Source: Strongylocentrotus droebachiensis
Taxonomy: Eukaryota > Echinodermata > Echinoidea > Camarodonta > Strongylocentrotidae
Reading direction: 5' to 3'
Assembly: GCA_035222895.1 (NCBI GenBank)
Contig: JAVYIG010000090.1
Span: forward strand, 124,001-188,000
DNA: 64,000 bases
A program made the translations under genes and the position numbers. Below are positions 45,180 to 56,690 of the stretch, piece after piece. Positions within the stretch are counted from its first letter, which is position 1, and each line of letters opens with the position of its first letter. Below the pieces are notes generated by a model, which ran no database searches, was not told where the DNA came from, and saw only the letters and a program-made list of their open reading frames with translations.

Positions 45180-48100
45180 ATGGAGGCAGTGCCGGCGCCA
45201 GCAGCACGGTAAGTATCTAGAGATCGACTTCTCTACTTACATTATAGATCTACAGTACAGACAATTTAGTATCAGGCATAGCCAGGTATACATATTAGAA
45301 AGTAAATTTGCATGAATTAATTGGAAGAAGTGAACTTCTGAACTAGCTGAACAACTAGCACTGCACTAGCTAGATCTCTATAGGCCGACAGTAAATGTAA
45401 AGTAACTATCTTCGTTAGCTATGCGCACAGTACGCCACCGCAGCTTCGCCGTACTGCGACGCCACTGGGTCCGGGGAGGTAGTTGCAGATGGTCCGAAGG
45501 GCATGAAGGGAGAATCACATTTCTTATATGCTATCGTTTAATACTCTTTTCAAATTTCTAAAAAGGTCATGACATAGACATAGACATATCTATGTTTAGT
45601 ATCATTTAAATTTTTTGTGTTGGATAGATCTAGGCAGTCAGTAGATCTAGACTATTCTCGACACTAGGGTCTTTTTATTATGCAGTTATGCAGTTACAGT
45701 GATAATTGTTTCAGTCATTACTTTTTGCTTGCTTCATTTTCTGTTGTATTTGACTGGATGAACGCTACGTTGTTGAATCATTAATTGTATTTAATCTGAA
45801 TTGTGAAATTAATTTAAACCGAATTACGAATTGAATTGAACCACTTACCTATATACCGGTAGTCTGAATTATGAATCACATTTGTTGTTACCTATGTTCA
45901 AATCATATTCAAATTATAATCTGTAATCTTGTACTGACATCATTGGACAATAAATTTGAATATGAATATGAAAGCTCTTACTTAGCTTCATTTTCTGTTG
46001 TATTTGACTGGATGTGTGCTACATTGATGTTTCTGTTTCGGTTGCAGGGTTAACTGTACCAATGTATATTAATATACCTAGATTAAAATGTTTGTGATTA
46101 ACCAGTAAGTTATACTATTCTTTTGCAGGGATGAATTCCAGTGCCCGGATTGTGTGCGTGTTTACCAGAATAGGTCGAGCTTCTTCAAGCACCGGCGAGA
46201 TAAACATCCTCAGGCTCATCAGTCATCTGGAGGCCCTATCCACTGCTTGGAGGACGGCTGCAGCTTCACTTGCCATACCCGGAAGAACCTTCGTCTGCAT
46301 CTGACATCAACCCATGGGGTCCACATGGAGGAGGTGGAGCTCTCCTTCCCTTCAAGAGATGGTGAGTATACAATTTTATCCATCATATTTAATGATTGTT
46401 TGCACTGCACTGATTATGGAAGTTCTTTGTCTTTGTTATTATGATCTTACATAACTTGTATCTTGTTACTTATTCTTGCTCTTATATTTATGATTACATG
46501 AATGCCATGCTAAGTTAATTGTGCAATGTTTTTTGTTGGTAATGTGAAAATAAATTATTGGCATTAAATTTGATTTGAATAAGTTATTCCTTTCCCCATT
46601 TTAGGATTTTTACAGTGGAAGCAGCAGTATGAGAATTTATCTTGTTACGATTTTCATTAAAAATTCTAACTCTAATAATTACATGAATGCCATGCTAGGC
46701 ATTCAAAGTTATGATTCAGATAGTTTATGTGTAATTTTATTTTTTTTGGAAATGTGAAAACAAATTATTAGTTGGCATTAAATTTGATTTAAATAAGTTC
46801 TTCCTTTTCCCATTTTAGGATTTTTACAGTGGAAGCAGCAGTATGAGAATTTATCTTGTTACGATTTTCATTAAAAATTCTAACTCTAATAATTACACGA
46901 ATGCCATGCTAGGCATTCAAAGTTATGATTCAGATAGTTTATGTGTAATTTTATTTTTTTGGGAAATGTGAAAACAATTTATTGGCATTAAATTTGATTT
47001 GTATAAGCACTTCCTTTTCCCATTTTAGAATTTTTACAGTGGAAGCAGCAGTATGAGGATTTATCTTGTTATGATTTTCATTAAAAATTCTAGCTCTTAT
47101 AATTACACGAATGCCATGCTAGGCATTCAAAGTTATGATTCAGATAGTTAAATGTGTTTGTGTTTTTTTGGTAATGCTAAAAACAAATTATTGGCATTAA
47201 ATTTGATTTTAATAAGTTTTCTTTCTTTTCCCATTTAGGTTTTTTACAATGGAAGCGACAGTATGAAAAAGAACATAAATGTTCTTTCGTCATCGCCAAG
47301 GGAGCTACCGCCACCGAGCAGGTAAGAATGCAAACTTATTACTGTAATCGTAGTGGTTTTTTTGCTTCCAGAGGGTCTGGAAAACGCGCACAAAAAGCTC
47401 AAGGCTCCTGCAAAATTGATGGACACTGTACTGCTGGTATCTGCGCGAAAACATGTATATTGACTGGTACTATTAGCATAGTTGTTATAAATACGCATTA
47501 TGGTCATGAGATGGATTTGGCTCATCTCAAGTTGAGTCAGGACGAGCGCGTTGCTATTGGTCAAAAACTCTCGCAAGGTATTACAGCAGACAGAATCTTA
47601 GATGACATTCGTAATTCACTTTCTGATAGTTCGGAAAGGCATCATCTAGTTACAAAGAAGGATATCAGAAACATTGAGAATGCGCTAGGTCTACATGGAA
47701 TAAATCGACATGCAAATGACGCGACTAGTGTAGGCATGTGGGTGCAGGAGGTAGCGGAGGTAGCGGAAGATAGCGATAGCAATCCTGTCCTCCTTTACAA
47801 GGAACAGGGCGCGCCTTGTCCAGATGATTTAGATAATCTTGCAAGGGATGATTTTGCGCTAGGCATAATGACGCCAGTACAGAGAGACATGCTGCGAGCG
47901 TTTGGTAATAATGTAGTTTGTATGGATGCTACTCATGGCACAAATGCTTATGACTTTGTATTAGTGACTGTTCTAGTAGTCGATGAGTTTGGAGAGGGCT
48001 TTCCTGTTGCATGGCTCATATCGAATCGCGAGGATCGGGCAGTACTAACTGCATTTTTGGAGAAGGTACGCGCTGTGGTAGGACCACTGGAAACAAAGTG

Positions 48101-49736
48101 GGTTATGACCGACGATGCGGAGCAGTATTACAATGCTTGGGTAGGCGCTTTCGCACATAGGCCGCATAAGCTTCTCTGTTCTTGGCACGTAGATAAGGCA
48201 TGGAGGGGGGCGCTTCGTACGCATATTGCAGGGAATGTAGAGCTACAGTCTTCCGTTTATAAGACATTGCGATGCCTGCTAGACGAAACGGATGTGACCA
48301 AATTTGACATAATGTTAGAGCATGTAACACATGACCTGAATGTGGATGATGCTACTAGTCGGTTTGGGGTGTATTTCAGAGGCTATGCAGAGAGAAAGGA
48401 ACAATGGGCAGCGTGCTTTAGAAAGGGTTCTCGAATCAACACAAATATGTATGTAGAGGCGTTTCACAAGGTACTCAAGTACATCTACATGAAAGGGTTC
48501 GCTAATCGTAGGGTGGACAAATGTTTGACTCTTCTCATGCAATATGTGAAGAACAAGACTTTTGATAGACTTGTGAAACTACAAAAAGGGAAAAAAAGTA
48601 AGCGCATCAATGACATTGATAGCAGGCATCGGTTAAGTAGAGCGCTCAGTTGCGATGATGTGAAAGAGCTGCGCGCAAATAGGTGGGAGGTTGTTTCTTC
48701 TGATAAGAACCGATCATATGTCGTGGACAAACATGAAGAGACATGTTCAGCTACATGTCCTCTATCATGCAAGGAATGTCAGGTATGTGTCCATGAGTTC
48801 TCATGCACATGTGTAGATGGGGTGGTTAGGGGAACACTTTGTAAGCATGTACATCTTGTGGTTAGGGTGTTAGGCAAAAGGCAGGATAGGGTTGTTGAGT
48901 CTGATAATGTAAATGTTGTGCGACCTCCTGCAGTAGAGGATATCATACAAGATTTGACTGCGCATAATAGGCATACTGCAACCAAGAAAACTAAGGCAAA
49001 TGTAGAGTCAAAATTACAGGAACTCCGAGAACAGTTGAAGGAAGTTCAGGATGATGCTCATTTAGATTCTGTTTATACACATTTAGAGGCAGCTGTGCAG
49101 CTACTTAAAGTTTCTAAGCCTGTTCAAGCTCATTCCTTTCAAGATGAAACTGCCTCAAGAGCACCTCAAAGGGTGACTCCGCAAAGACCACCATTCAAGT
49201 CTACCAAAAAAGCTAGAAAAACGAGACAACCCCTTGAAAAACCGACTCAAGAAGAGAGGGACAGTATTGTTCGTAATTTAGGGGAGTTAGAATTTGTCGT
49301 AAATGAAGGAAACGATCACGATTATGCAATTTTACCGAACATATTGACAGCAAGTGAAGGTATTTCAATCTCACGAACTGATCAAAAACATCTCAAGTTA
49401 TTTGTTAATGAAGAAGTGGTAGAGAATGCGAGGAAAGGAATTAAGATTAAGGAATCTGAGGTCGAAGTCTTGCCTGAAAATGTACCTGATACTGTAATTG
49501 ATATTGAAGAATTAGAGAACCTACACATATATTTTGTTGATGATGCTTGGTTGATTATTCTCGATATACTTGCTAGCAAGCGTAGGGAGTGGAAGTGCAA
49601 TTTATGTACTACAACCAAAACGTCTTTAAACATGATAGAGTGCGAAACTTGCAGTCGATGGTTCCACTGGAAATGTTGCAACATAAGGAGAAATCCTAAG
49701 AAAAGGTGGTACTGCAATTTTTGCACAAACAAATAA
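45180..49736 (+). CDS. MULE transposase with C2H2, FAR1-like, DDE, SWIM and PHD domains (3 exons, 919 aa)
   Basis: Predicted to cut and rejoin the element at its TIRs. CDS exons: 45180-45208, 46129-46361, 47239-49736, giving 2,760 nt including stop. Exon 1 encodes MEAVPAPAA. Exon 2 encodes two C2H2 fingers (C-x2-C-x12-H-x4-H, then C-x4-C-x12-H-x4-H). A Cys/His segment resembling FAR1/WRKY-GCM DNA-binding folds follows at about 118-178. The MULE-type RNase H core has Asp317 (CMDATHGTN), Asp379 (VMTDDAEQYY), the conserved CSWHVDKAW, and Glu494 (NMYVEAFHKVLK). A SWIM finger (CTC...CKH) lies near 610-625 and a C-terminal C4HC3 PHD finger (CNLC, CETC, FHWKC, CNFC) near 870-917. All catalytic residues are present and the frame is uninterrupted. 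I see no AATAAA close downstream, so the 3' end is undefined. Confidence 0.88.
46580..47240 (+). repeat. Four tandem copies (~210 bp) of intron end plus start of transposase exon 3
   Basis: A 210-214 bp unit ending in TTTTCCCATTTTAG followed by an exon-like start recurs with acceptors ending just before 46605, 46819, 47029 and 47239. Only the last continues into the transposase. The three upstream copies read GFLQWKQQYENLSCYDFH, or EFLQ... in the third, and then stop at TAA. Each has a complete polypyrimidine tract and AG and is in phase with exon 2. Confidence 0.85.
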
Positions 49737-49739
49737 TTC

Positions 49740-50584
49740 TCTTTCACACATCACAGCTGCATTGCGACCGCGTTTCTTTATTTATTTTGTGTTCAGTAGA
49801 TTAGAATGTAGTTAGAAATAGTTTTAGAATAGATGCTTGGTTGGTAAAGTGAGGAAACTGTAAGCCTCCATCAGTCAATTACCCCGTCCCAATTCTCGAG
49901 GCAAGGTGTTGCGATTGCTAGCAGCCTCATTCCCTATGACTTGATTGGAGCAAGGAGTACCCTGACCACCAAAGCAGCCGGATTTGACATTACTTGACGA
50001 GGGAAATTGTAAGTCTCTATCGGTTCTCCTTTACGATTGGAGCCGAAAGTACCCACAACTGTAGAAGCTGAAGGGGACACTGGTTGGTGCGGGGAATCGA
50101 AAGCGTGTATAAGCCCTCCCTCCCTTTTATTGAAGCAAGGTGTTGCGATAGAATGCAGCTTCATTCCCTATTTGGGGCTTTATCGTAGACGAAAGTACCC
50201 CAACCAGATACCCCCAAACTTCTACACACCGTTTTAATTGATTTTTGACTTGTGTAATTGAAAACATTTGTTAATTTCAAATAACACTGATTTTTTATTG
50301 AGTTCGGGAAATCGTTAGTCTCCATGAGATGAGGCAAGGAGATGCCGTGGCTGGCAGCCTCATATATGGAAACTAGATTGGAGCTGATAGTACCTATAAC
50401 TCTATTCTTTCTACTCTACATTCTTTGTGTTTCTATTTTTCAAATAACACTGATTTTTTTTTTCCAACTCTATCCAATGCAGGATAACACAAGGGACCTG
50501 GCATCAGGAAGGACCTCCTAGAATTCAAAGGATAGCAACATCACGTCAACAAGCGTTTGACAACTTTGTTTTTTTAGAGTCCAA
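49740..50584. repeat. Degenerate ~120-bp repeats 3' of the transposase
   Basis: Diverged repeats share themes such as GAAATTGTAAGTCTC, GATTGGAGC, GTACCC, GGCAAGGTGTTGCGAT and GCAGCCTCATTCCCTAT. Near 50,483 a tract ending in ATGCAG resembles a 3' splice site, but no convincing exon follows. Probably 3' UTR or spacer. Confidence 0.5.
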
Positions 50585-50800
50585 ATGATTGGCACTTTGC
50601 CATTTTTCAATTTATAAGACATATCAACCGGCACATTGCCATTTTTCAAGACATACCAACTATCACATTGCTATTTTCAATGTATACAATCATATGAATT
50701 GGCACGTTGCCATTTTCATTGTATGAATACATAACAACCGGCATGTTGCCATTTTTCAATATATTATCATTTTTCAATGTATAAAGACATATCAACTGGC
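50585..50800 (-). repeat. Degenerate outlying units of the right minisatellite
   Basis: Five or six diverged copies of the 39-bp unit (GGCACATTGCCATTTTTCAA and similar), separated from the main right array by about 390 bp of unrelated sequence (50,800-51,190) in which I see nothing recognisable. Confidence 0.75.
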
Positions 50801-51189
50801 GCGTTGTCTCTTTGTCTCTTTCTGCTGTATCTTTCTTTGTCTTAATTGGTTATAGATGTATTTATAAAATGTGCTGGCATGTCTGGTTGAAGCTATCTAT
50901 TGAAGCTATATCCTGTTCCCATGCTGGGGTATAGCCTTTATGACCCTATTGCTATTCACAGTATAAATCCATCCTGTTTGATACAATACTGATTACTAGT
51001 GTACTAGAATTTAATGCCATTCATAAATCTGTAATAATAGAGATTAAGCTCTATGTGGTCATTCATGCATTGTGACTATTCCTTGAAACATGCTCTTTGA
51101 AGAACACCTCATAGGACTGTGTCTTTGGCCATGAGTGGTGACCTTGAACAAATAAGAGTAGAGTTTTAGATTAGACCCTGACCCTGGCA

Positions 51190-53059
51190 CTGGCATGTTG
51201 CCATTTTCAATGTATAAATATATATCAACCGCCACGTTTTCAATTTATAAAGACCTATGAACCGGCATGTTGCCATTTTTCAATGTTTAAAAAAATATGA
51301 ACTGGCATGTTGCCATTTTCAATGTATAAAGACATATCAACCGGCACGTTGCCATTTTTCAATGTTTAAAAAAATATGAACTGGCATGTTGCCATTTTCA
51401 ATGTAAAGACATATCAACCGGCATGTTGCCATTTTCAATGTATAAAGAAATATCAACCGGCACGTTGCCATTTTTCAATGTATAAAGACATATCAACCGG
51501 CATGTTGCCATTTTCAATGTATAAAGACATATGAACCAGCATGTTGCCATTTTCAATGTATAAAGAAATATCAACCTGCATGTTGCCATTTTCAATGTAT
51601 AAAGACATATCAACCGCCACGTTGCCATTTTCAATGTATAAAGAAATATCAACCGGCATGTTGCCATTTTTCAATGTATAAAGACATATGAACCGGCATG
51701 TTGCCATTTTTCAATGTTTAAAAAAATATGAACTGGCATGTTGCCATTTTCAATGTATCAATATATATCAACCGCCACGTTGCCATTTTTCAATGTTTAA
51801 AAAAATATGAACTGGCATGTTGCCATTTTCAATGTAAAGACATATCAACCGGCATGTTGCCATTTTCAATGTATAAAGAAATATCAACCGGCACGTTGCC
51901 ATTTTTCAATGTATAAAGACATATCAACCGCCACGTTTTAAATATAAAAAGACATATGAACCGGCATGTTGCCATTTTCAATGTATAAAAAAATATCAAC
52001 CGGCACGTTGCCATTTTTCAATGTATAAAGACGACATATGAACCGGCACGTTGCCATTTTCAATTTATAAAGACATATGAACCGGCATGTTGCCATTTTC
52101 AATGTATAAAGACATATGAACCAGCATGTTGCCATTTTCAATGTATAAAGAAATATCAACCTGCATGTTGCCATTTTCGACGTATAAAGACTTATCAACC
52201 GCCACGTTGCCATTTTCAATGTATAAAGAAATATCAACCGGCATGTTGCCATTTTTCAATGTATAAAGACATATGAACCGGCATGTTGCCATTTTTCAAT
52301 GTTTAAAAAAATATGAACTGGCATGTTGCCATTTTCAATGTATAAATATATATCAACCGCCACGTTTTAAATATAAAAAGACATATGAACCGGCATGTTG
52401 CCATTTTCAATGTATAAAAAAATATCAACCGGCACGTTGCCATTTTTCAATGTATAAAGACGACATATGAACCGGCACGTTGCCATTTTCAATTTATAAA
52501 GACATATGAACCGGCATGTTGCCATTTTCAATGTATAAAGACATATGAACCAGCATGTTGCCATTTTCAATGTATAAAGAAATATCAACCTGCATGTTGC
52601 CATTTTCGATGTATAAAGACATATCAACCGCCACGTTGCCATTTTCAATGTATAAAGAAATATCAACCGGCATGTTGCCATTTTTCAATGTATAAAGACA
52701 TATGAACCGGCATGTTGCCACTTTTCAATGTTTAAAAAAATATGAACTGGCATGTTGCCATTTTCAATGTATAAATATATATCAACCGCCACGTTTTAAA
52801 TATAAAAAGACATATGAACCGGCATGTTGCCATTTTCAATGTATAAAAAAATATCAACCGGCACGTTGCCATTTTTCAATGTATAAAGACGACATATGAA
52901 CCGGCACGTTGCCATTTTCAATTTATAAAGACATATGAACCGGCATGTTGCCATTTTCAATGTATAAAGACATATGAACCGGCACGTTGCCATTTTCAAT
53001 GTCTTTATACATTGACCGGCATGTTGCCATTTACAATGTATATAGACATATGAACTGGC
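51190..53059 (-). repeat. Right 39-bp minisatellite array, inverted relative to the left array (about 45-48 units)
   Basis: Same unit as the left array in reverse orientation, with its own variants such as AACCGCCACGTT and truncated units TTTAAAAAAATATGAAC. A higher-order block of about 429 bp (11 units) is repeated almost exactly; compare 52065-52292 with 52494-52721. The two arrays have therefore been amplified and homogenised separately. Confidence 0.93.
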
Positions 53060-53646
53060 ATGTTGTGCAATAAAGATATACTAGATGTATATTTGCTGAA
53101 TGAATGATTTTGATGTGCTCTTTGTTTTTCATATGTGGTCTGTTTATCTATTGATTATCATTATCAATAGTAGTTGCATTGAAGTAGAAAGTTTCTTGAT
53201 AGATGGTGGATATATCCACCACATATCCCACTGTGTTGGCTATCTTGTGTATATCGTATCTTTAAACTTTTTTAAATCCCAATTTACACAAAACGACTGG
53301 CTGGTGCGTCTATAGCTGCATACACACAGTGTACAGTGTAGATACAGATACACGTTCGTACTGCGATTCGAACTATTTATAAGTCTCACCAAATTGACGA
53401 TCTCTATTTGTGATTTTGGGTTTGCAATTTCGCTTTTCGTATAACCTTTTTTTCTAGTGTACTTATTCTTAAAGTGCCTGTTCTTTCTTGCTAAATATCT
53501 ACTGATTACAGTGAATTTATTTAGTTGAATTCCCTCAGTTGCGAACCGAGATAGGGCTCCACTCGCACCACACGTACAAGGGCCATCCTTAACGGACCAA
53601 TCAGGACGATATTAGAAATGGATCGCCGTCTGTCCGTAGTAAATCG
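53060..53646 (-). repeat. Right terminal inverted repeat of the MULE
   Basis: Reverse complement of the left TIR over about 590 bp, including a segment with GGTGGATATATCCACC, the 'cacacagtgtacagtgta' stretch and the outermost CTGTCCGTAGTAAATCG. Small indels and scattered substitutions separate it from the left copy. Confidence 0.9.
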
Positions 53647-53655
53647 TTACCACTA
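53647..53655. repeat. Right target-site duplication of the MULE
   Basis: TTACCACTA directly follows the right TIR and continues into GCGGGTCGCCATCTTG, the candidate DNAJC13 exon 1. Confidence 0.9.
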
Positions 53656-53709
53656 GCGGGTCGCCATCTTGTCCCGTGCAGACAAAACTGCGCTTGCGCG
53701 GTGGGCGTG
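53656..53709 (-). promoter_or_regulatory. Candidate DNAJC13 core promoter and non-coding exon 1
   Basis: Read on the minus strand, this short GC-rich stretch has a KLF/Sp-like box (CACGCCCAC, 53701-53709), an NRF1-like double half-site (CGCGCAAGCGCA, 53689-53700, one mismatch to consensus), and AAGATGGCG (53662-53670), the YY1 motif that sits just inside the transcript of many housekeeping genes. About 15 nt downstream comes TAGTG|GTAA, a 5' splice-site-like sequence inside the MULE target duplication. DNAJC13 needs an upstream non-coding exon and no other gene is seen here, so I assign this to DNAJC13. No transcript evidence is available to me. Confidence 0.55.
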
Positions 53710-54129
53710 TATGCACTGATCATCATGATTACGTACTGTACGTATATACATATTACATGCACAACAGAAGCATAGAAGATAACAGCTGATAATTAGTGTG
53801 CGGAAGTGCATCATTCAGCTAAAAGAAATTTCTGTTTTCCAATTACTATATGTAAATCAATACATAAACCTGCCTCCCAAAACGACACTTGAGATTGATT
53901 GAAATCCTATATAATTGCATTTCATAGTCCGGACAGCGCCCCTGCCCCTTTCTCAGTCTCAAGGCCATAAACTGATAGGCAAGGCCACTATATTATATAC
54001 TACATTTTCTTCTTATAATTAGTGGCGGAGCTATATGGGAATTGGGCGTGCCCCCAGGGGCGTCGCCATAGGGGGGGGGGGGGTGTGGGGGGGGGTGCGA
54101 CACCCCTCCACCTCAATGTCAGGATATTG

Positions 54130-54350
54130 TCGGTAAAATTGCGCTGCCGTCGGTAAAAAAGAGAAAAGGGGGAGGGAAAAAAGAGAGGAAAAGGGAAAGA
54201 AAAGAAAAAAGAAAAGGAAAAAAAAAGAAAAAAGGAAAAGAAGAAAAGAAAAGAGAAGAAAGAAAGAGAAAAAAGATAAAGAGGGAGGAGAGGAAAGAAA
54301 GGAAAAAAAAAGAAAAGGGAAAAAAGAAAGAAAAAAAAAGAGTAAAAGGG
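54130..54350. repeat. Purine-rich tract
   Basis: GAAAA/GGAAA runs inside the hAT-like element. The inverted relative at 59,600-59,830 is pyrimidine-rich. Confidence 0.8.
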
Positions 54351-54359
54351 AAACCCCAG

Positions 54360-55555
54360 GTCGAAATTCCAATAGGATCCTATAGCCTATTGGACCATCA
54401 GAAACCATTAGAGCTATTGGTGTCTATTGGTTTCAATAGGGAAAGTGAAATGATGGACCCACATAAACCAATAGAAAATATCTAATGGACCAACACAAAC
54501 CCACAGAAAAAATGCTGATGGACCAACAGAAGGCTTCTATTGGACCAACATCCACCCACGCCTTCTATGGGTTTCTGTTGGTCCATTATATATTTTCTTC
54601 TATGATGGGTTTCTGTTGGTCCATTAGATATTTTATATGGGTTCCTGTTGGTCCATTAGAGATCTTTCTATGGGTTTCTAATGGTCCCATATTCTGAATT
54701 CCCTAATGAAACCAATAGTACAATGGCTTCTATTGGTAAATCAATAATGATAAATCAAAGATCGATTTTAACAACTGCCACCAAAAAGGTATATTCTAAT
54801 CTCAATTGCATTAACTCCATCACAAAGATCACTTGAAGTGAGTTTAAGAATATCCTTTAATTAAATGAAGGATTGTACTATTATATATAATAAACATACA
54901 TGAATTGTTTCTTGGTTAGTAATCATTATAATCAATATATCTATAGCTAAAACGTGAATGTAATTGTAACATGATCACACAAATAATCTATTGGTTATTA
55001 ATTGCCTAAAAAAAATAAAAATCACAAAATTGATGTGCATTGTCAAAAGTTACTTAACAAATTATGATAAATGTATTGTTCTGTGAGAACGTGTAAAGTA
55101 ATCATGAATATGCATGAGATAGATTTAGCTGTTGGTTTCTATTGGTTTCTATTGGTCTCATTGGTTTTCTATTGGTCCTATCGGTTCTATCGGTTTCTAT
55201 TGGTCCTATTGGTTTCTATTGGTCCTATTGGTCCTATCAGTCCTATTGGTCCTATTAGTTTCTATTGGACCTATTGGTTTCTATTGGTCCTATCGGTCCA
55301 ATTGGTCCTATTGGTTTCTATTGGTCTTATTGGTTTCTATTGGTTCTATTGGTTTCTATTGGTCCTATTGGTTTCTATTTCTATTGGTTTCTATGGGTGC
55401 TATTGGTTTCTATTGGTTTCTGATGGTTTGAATGGTCTCTATTGGATTCAATTCTATGGGTCCAACAGAAACCAATAGACTCCAACAGAAACCATTAGAG
55501 ACCAATAGAATTTGTCTAATGGTCTCTATTGGTCTCTATGGGATTTTCGACCTGG
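54360..55555. repeat. ATTGGTTTCT / ATTGGTCCT minisatellite
   Basis: Dozens of 9-12 bp units of ATTGGTTTCT, ATTGGTCCT and their reverse complements fill this stretch, with the dense array at about 55,130-55,450. Both orientations occur, so strands can fold back, for example around 55,480-55,545. The repeat gives spurious open frames rich in Trp, Tyr and Leu. Confidence 0.88.
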
Positions 55556-55919
55556 GACAAAAGAAACGGGGGTGAGAGAGAGGAGAGAGTGAGGAGAGGT
55601 AAGAGCCCGAGAGAGAAGGAGTGGGAGTAAAAGAGAGAAGGGGATTGTTGGGTGGAGTCTTTTCGTCGAGGGAGCAAGAAAGACACGGGTAAATATGTTG
55701 CTATGTCGGGTCAGCTGTGTCGGTTTTCTTGCTCGATCCTCGTGTACTATATCAATGCAGAAGTTTGAAGTCGGTGAGATGTATATTGTCGGTCGGCCGA
55801 CAAGTTTTTTTTTCACTACGAACTGTGACTTTTTATCCGCTGTGACGACTTCAAGAGTGACTACAACTACAATACTTGTAGGCCTATTTTCTCGAAGTTT
55901 CACTTTTCTATAATATCAG

Positions 55920-56690
55920 CTAAAGAAATCAGAGGTTTGACATTTTCGGGGAAACTAAATTCAAACAAGGTTTAAGAGTCAACAACGGTACGACGAATCG
56001 TCTTCCTTTCTCTATATTGTGATGAAACGCCCAAAAAAAAATCAGCGTTTCGCGGGGAAGGGGAAAACTAAATTCAGACAATTAGGGCTTTTTAAGAGTC
56101 GATAACGGTACAACGAATCATCTTTTTTCTCTAATAATTTAATGAAACGTCAAAGCTTCCGCGCTTTGCGCGAGAGGGGAAAACTGAATTCAGATGAATA
56201 GGGAGTTATAAGAGTCGAAAACAGTACGACGAATCGTCTCCCTTTCTCTATATTGTGATGAAACGTCGAAATTCCGCGCTTCGCGCGAAGGGAGTAAACT
56301 TCATTTAGACGAGTCGAGAACGGTACGACGAATCGTCTTCTTTCTCAAATAATTTAATGAAACGTCAAAATTTTCGCGGTTCGAGCGGAGGGGAAAGCTT
56401 CATTCAGACATGAATTAAGAGTCGAGCAAGGTTCAACGAATCGTCTACTTTCTCTAATAATTTAATGAAACGCCAAAACTTGGGAGAAACTGAATTCAGA
56501 CAAGGATTAACAGTAGAGAACGGTACAGCAAATCGTCTTCTTTTCATAATAATTTAATGAAACGTCAAAGTTTTTGCGCTTCGCGCGGGAGGGGGGGGGG
56601 GGGGGGAACTTCATTTAGACAAGGATTAACAGTTGAGAAAGTTACAATAAATCGTCTTCTTTTCCTAATAATTTAGAGGCGTATCACCCA
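55920..56690 (+). repeat. Tandem array of ~110-120 bp units (CGACGAATCGTCTTC family)
   Basis: About six to seven imperfect units share GAGTCGAGAACGGTACGACG, AATCGTCTTCTTTCTC, TAATTTAATGAAACGTC and a CGCGCTTCGCGCG hairpin. Related units lie inverted at 59,050-59,340. Confidence 0.85.

Larger units (their letters stand above)
40784..53646. mobile_element. Complete ~12.9 kb Mutator-like (MULE/MuDR superfamily) transposon
   Basis: The ends are inverted copies of each other (ACGATTTACTACGGACAG... on the left, the reverse complement on the right). Both are flanked by TTACCACTA, a 9-bp direct repeat; an 8-bp TACCACTA reading is equally possible because of one ambiguous base. TSDs of 8-10 bp are typical of MULEs. 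Order inside: left TIR, 39-bp minisatellite array, a unique TATA-bearing region, a three-exon transposase gene, an inverted minisatellite array, right TIR. The open transposase frame, intact catalytic residues, well-matched TIRs and perfect TSD indicate a recent, possibly active, autonomous insertion. Confidence 0.92.

Noticed and set aside
55071..55478. Frames of 99-135 residues rich in Trp, Tyr, Gly and Leu
   Set aside because: They are translations of the ATTGGTTTCT minisatellite.
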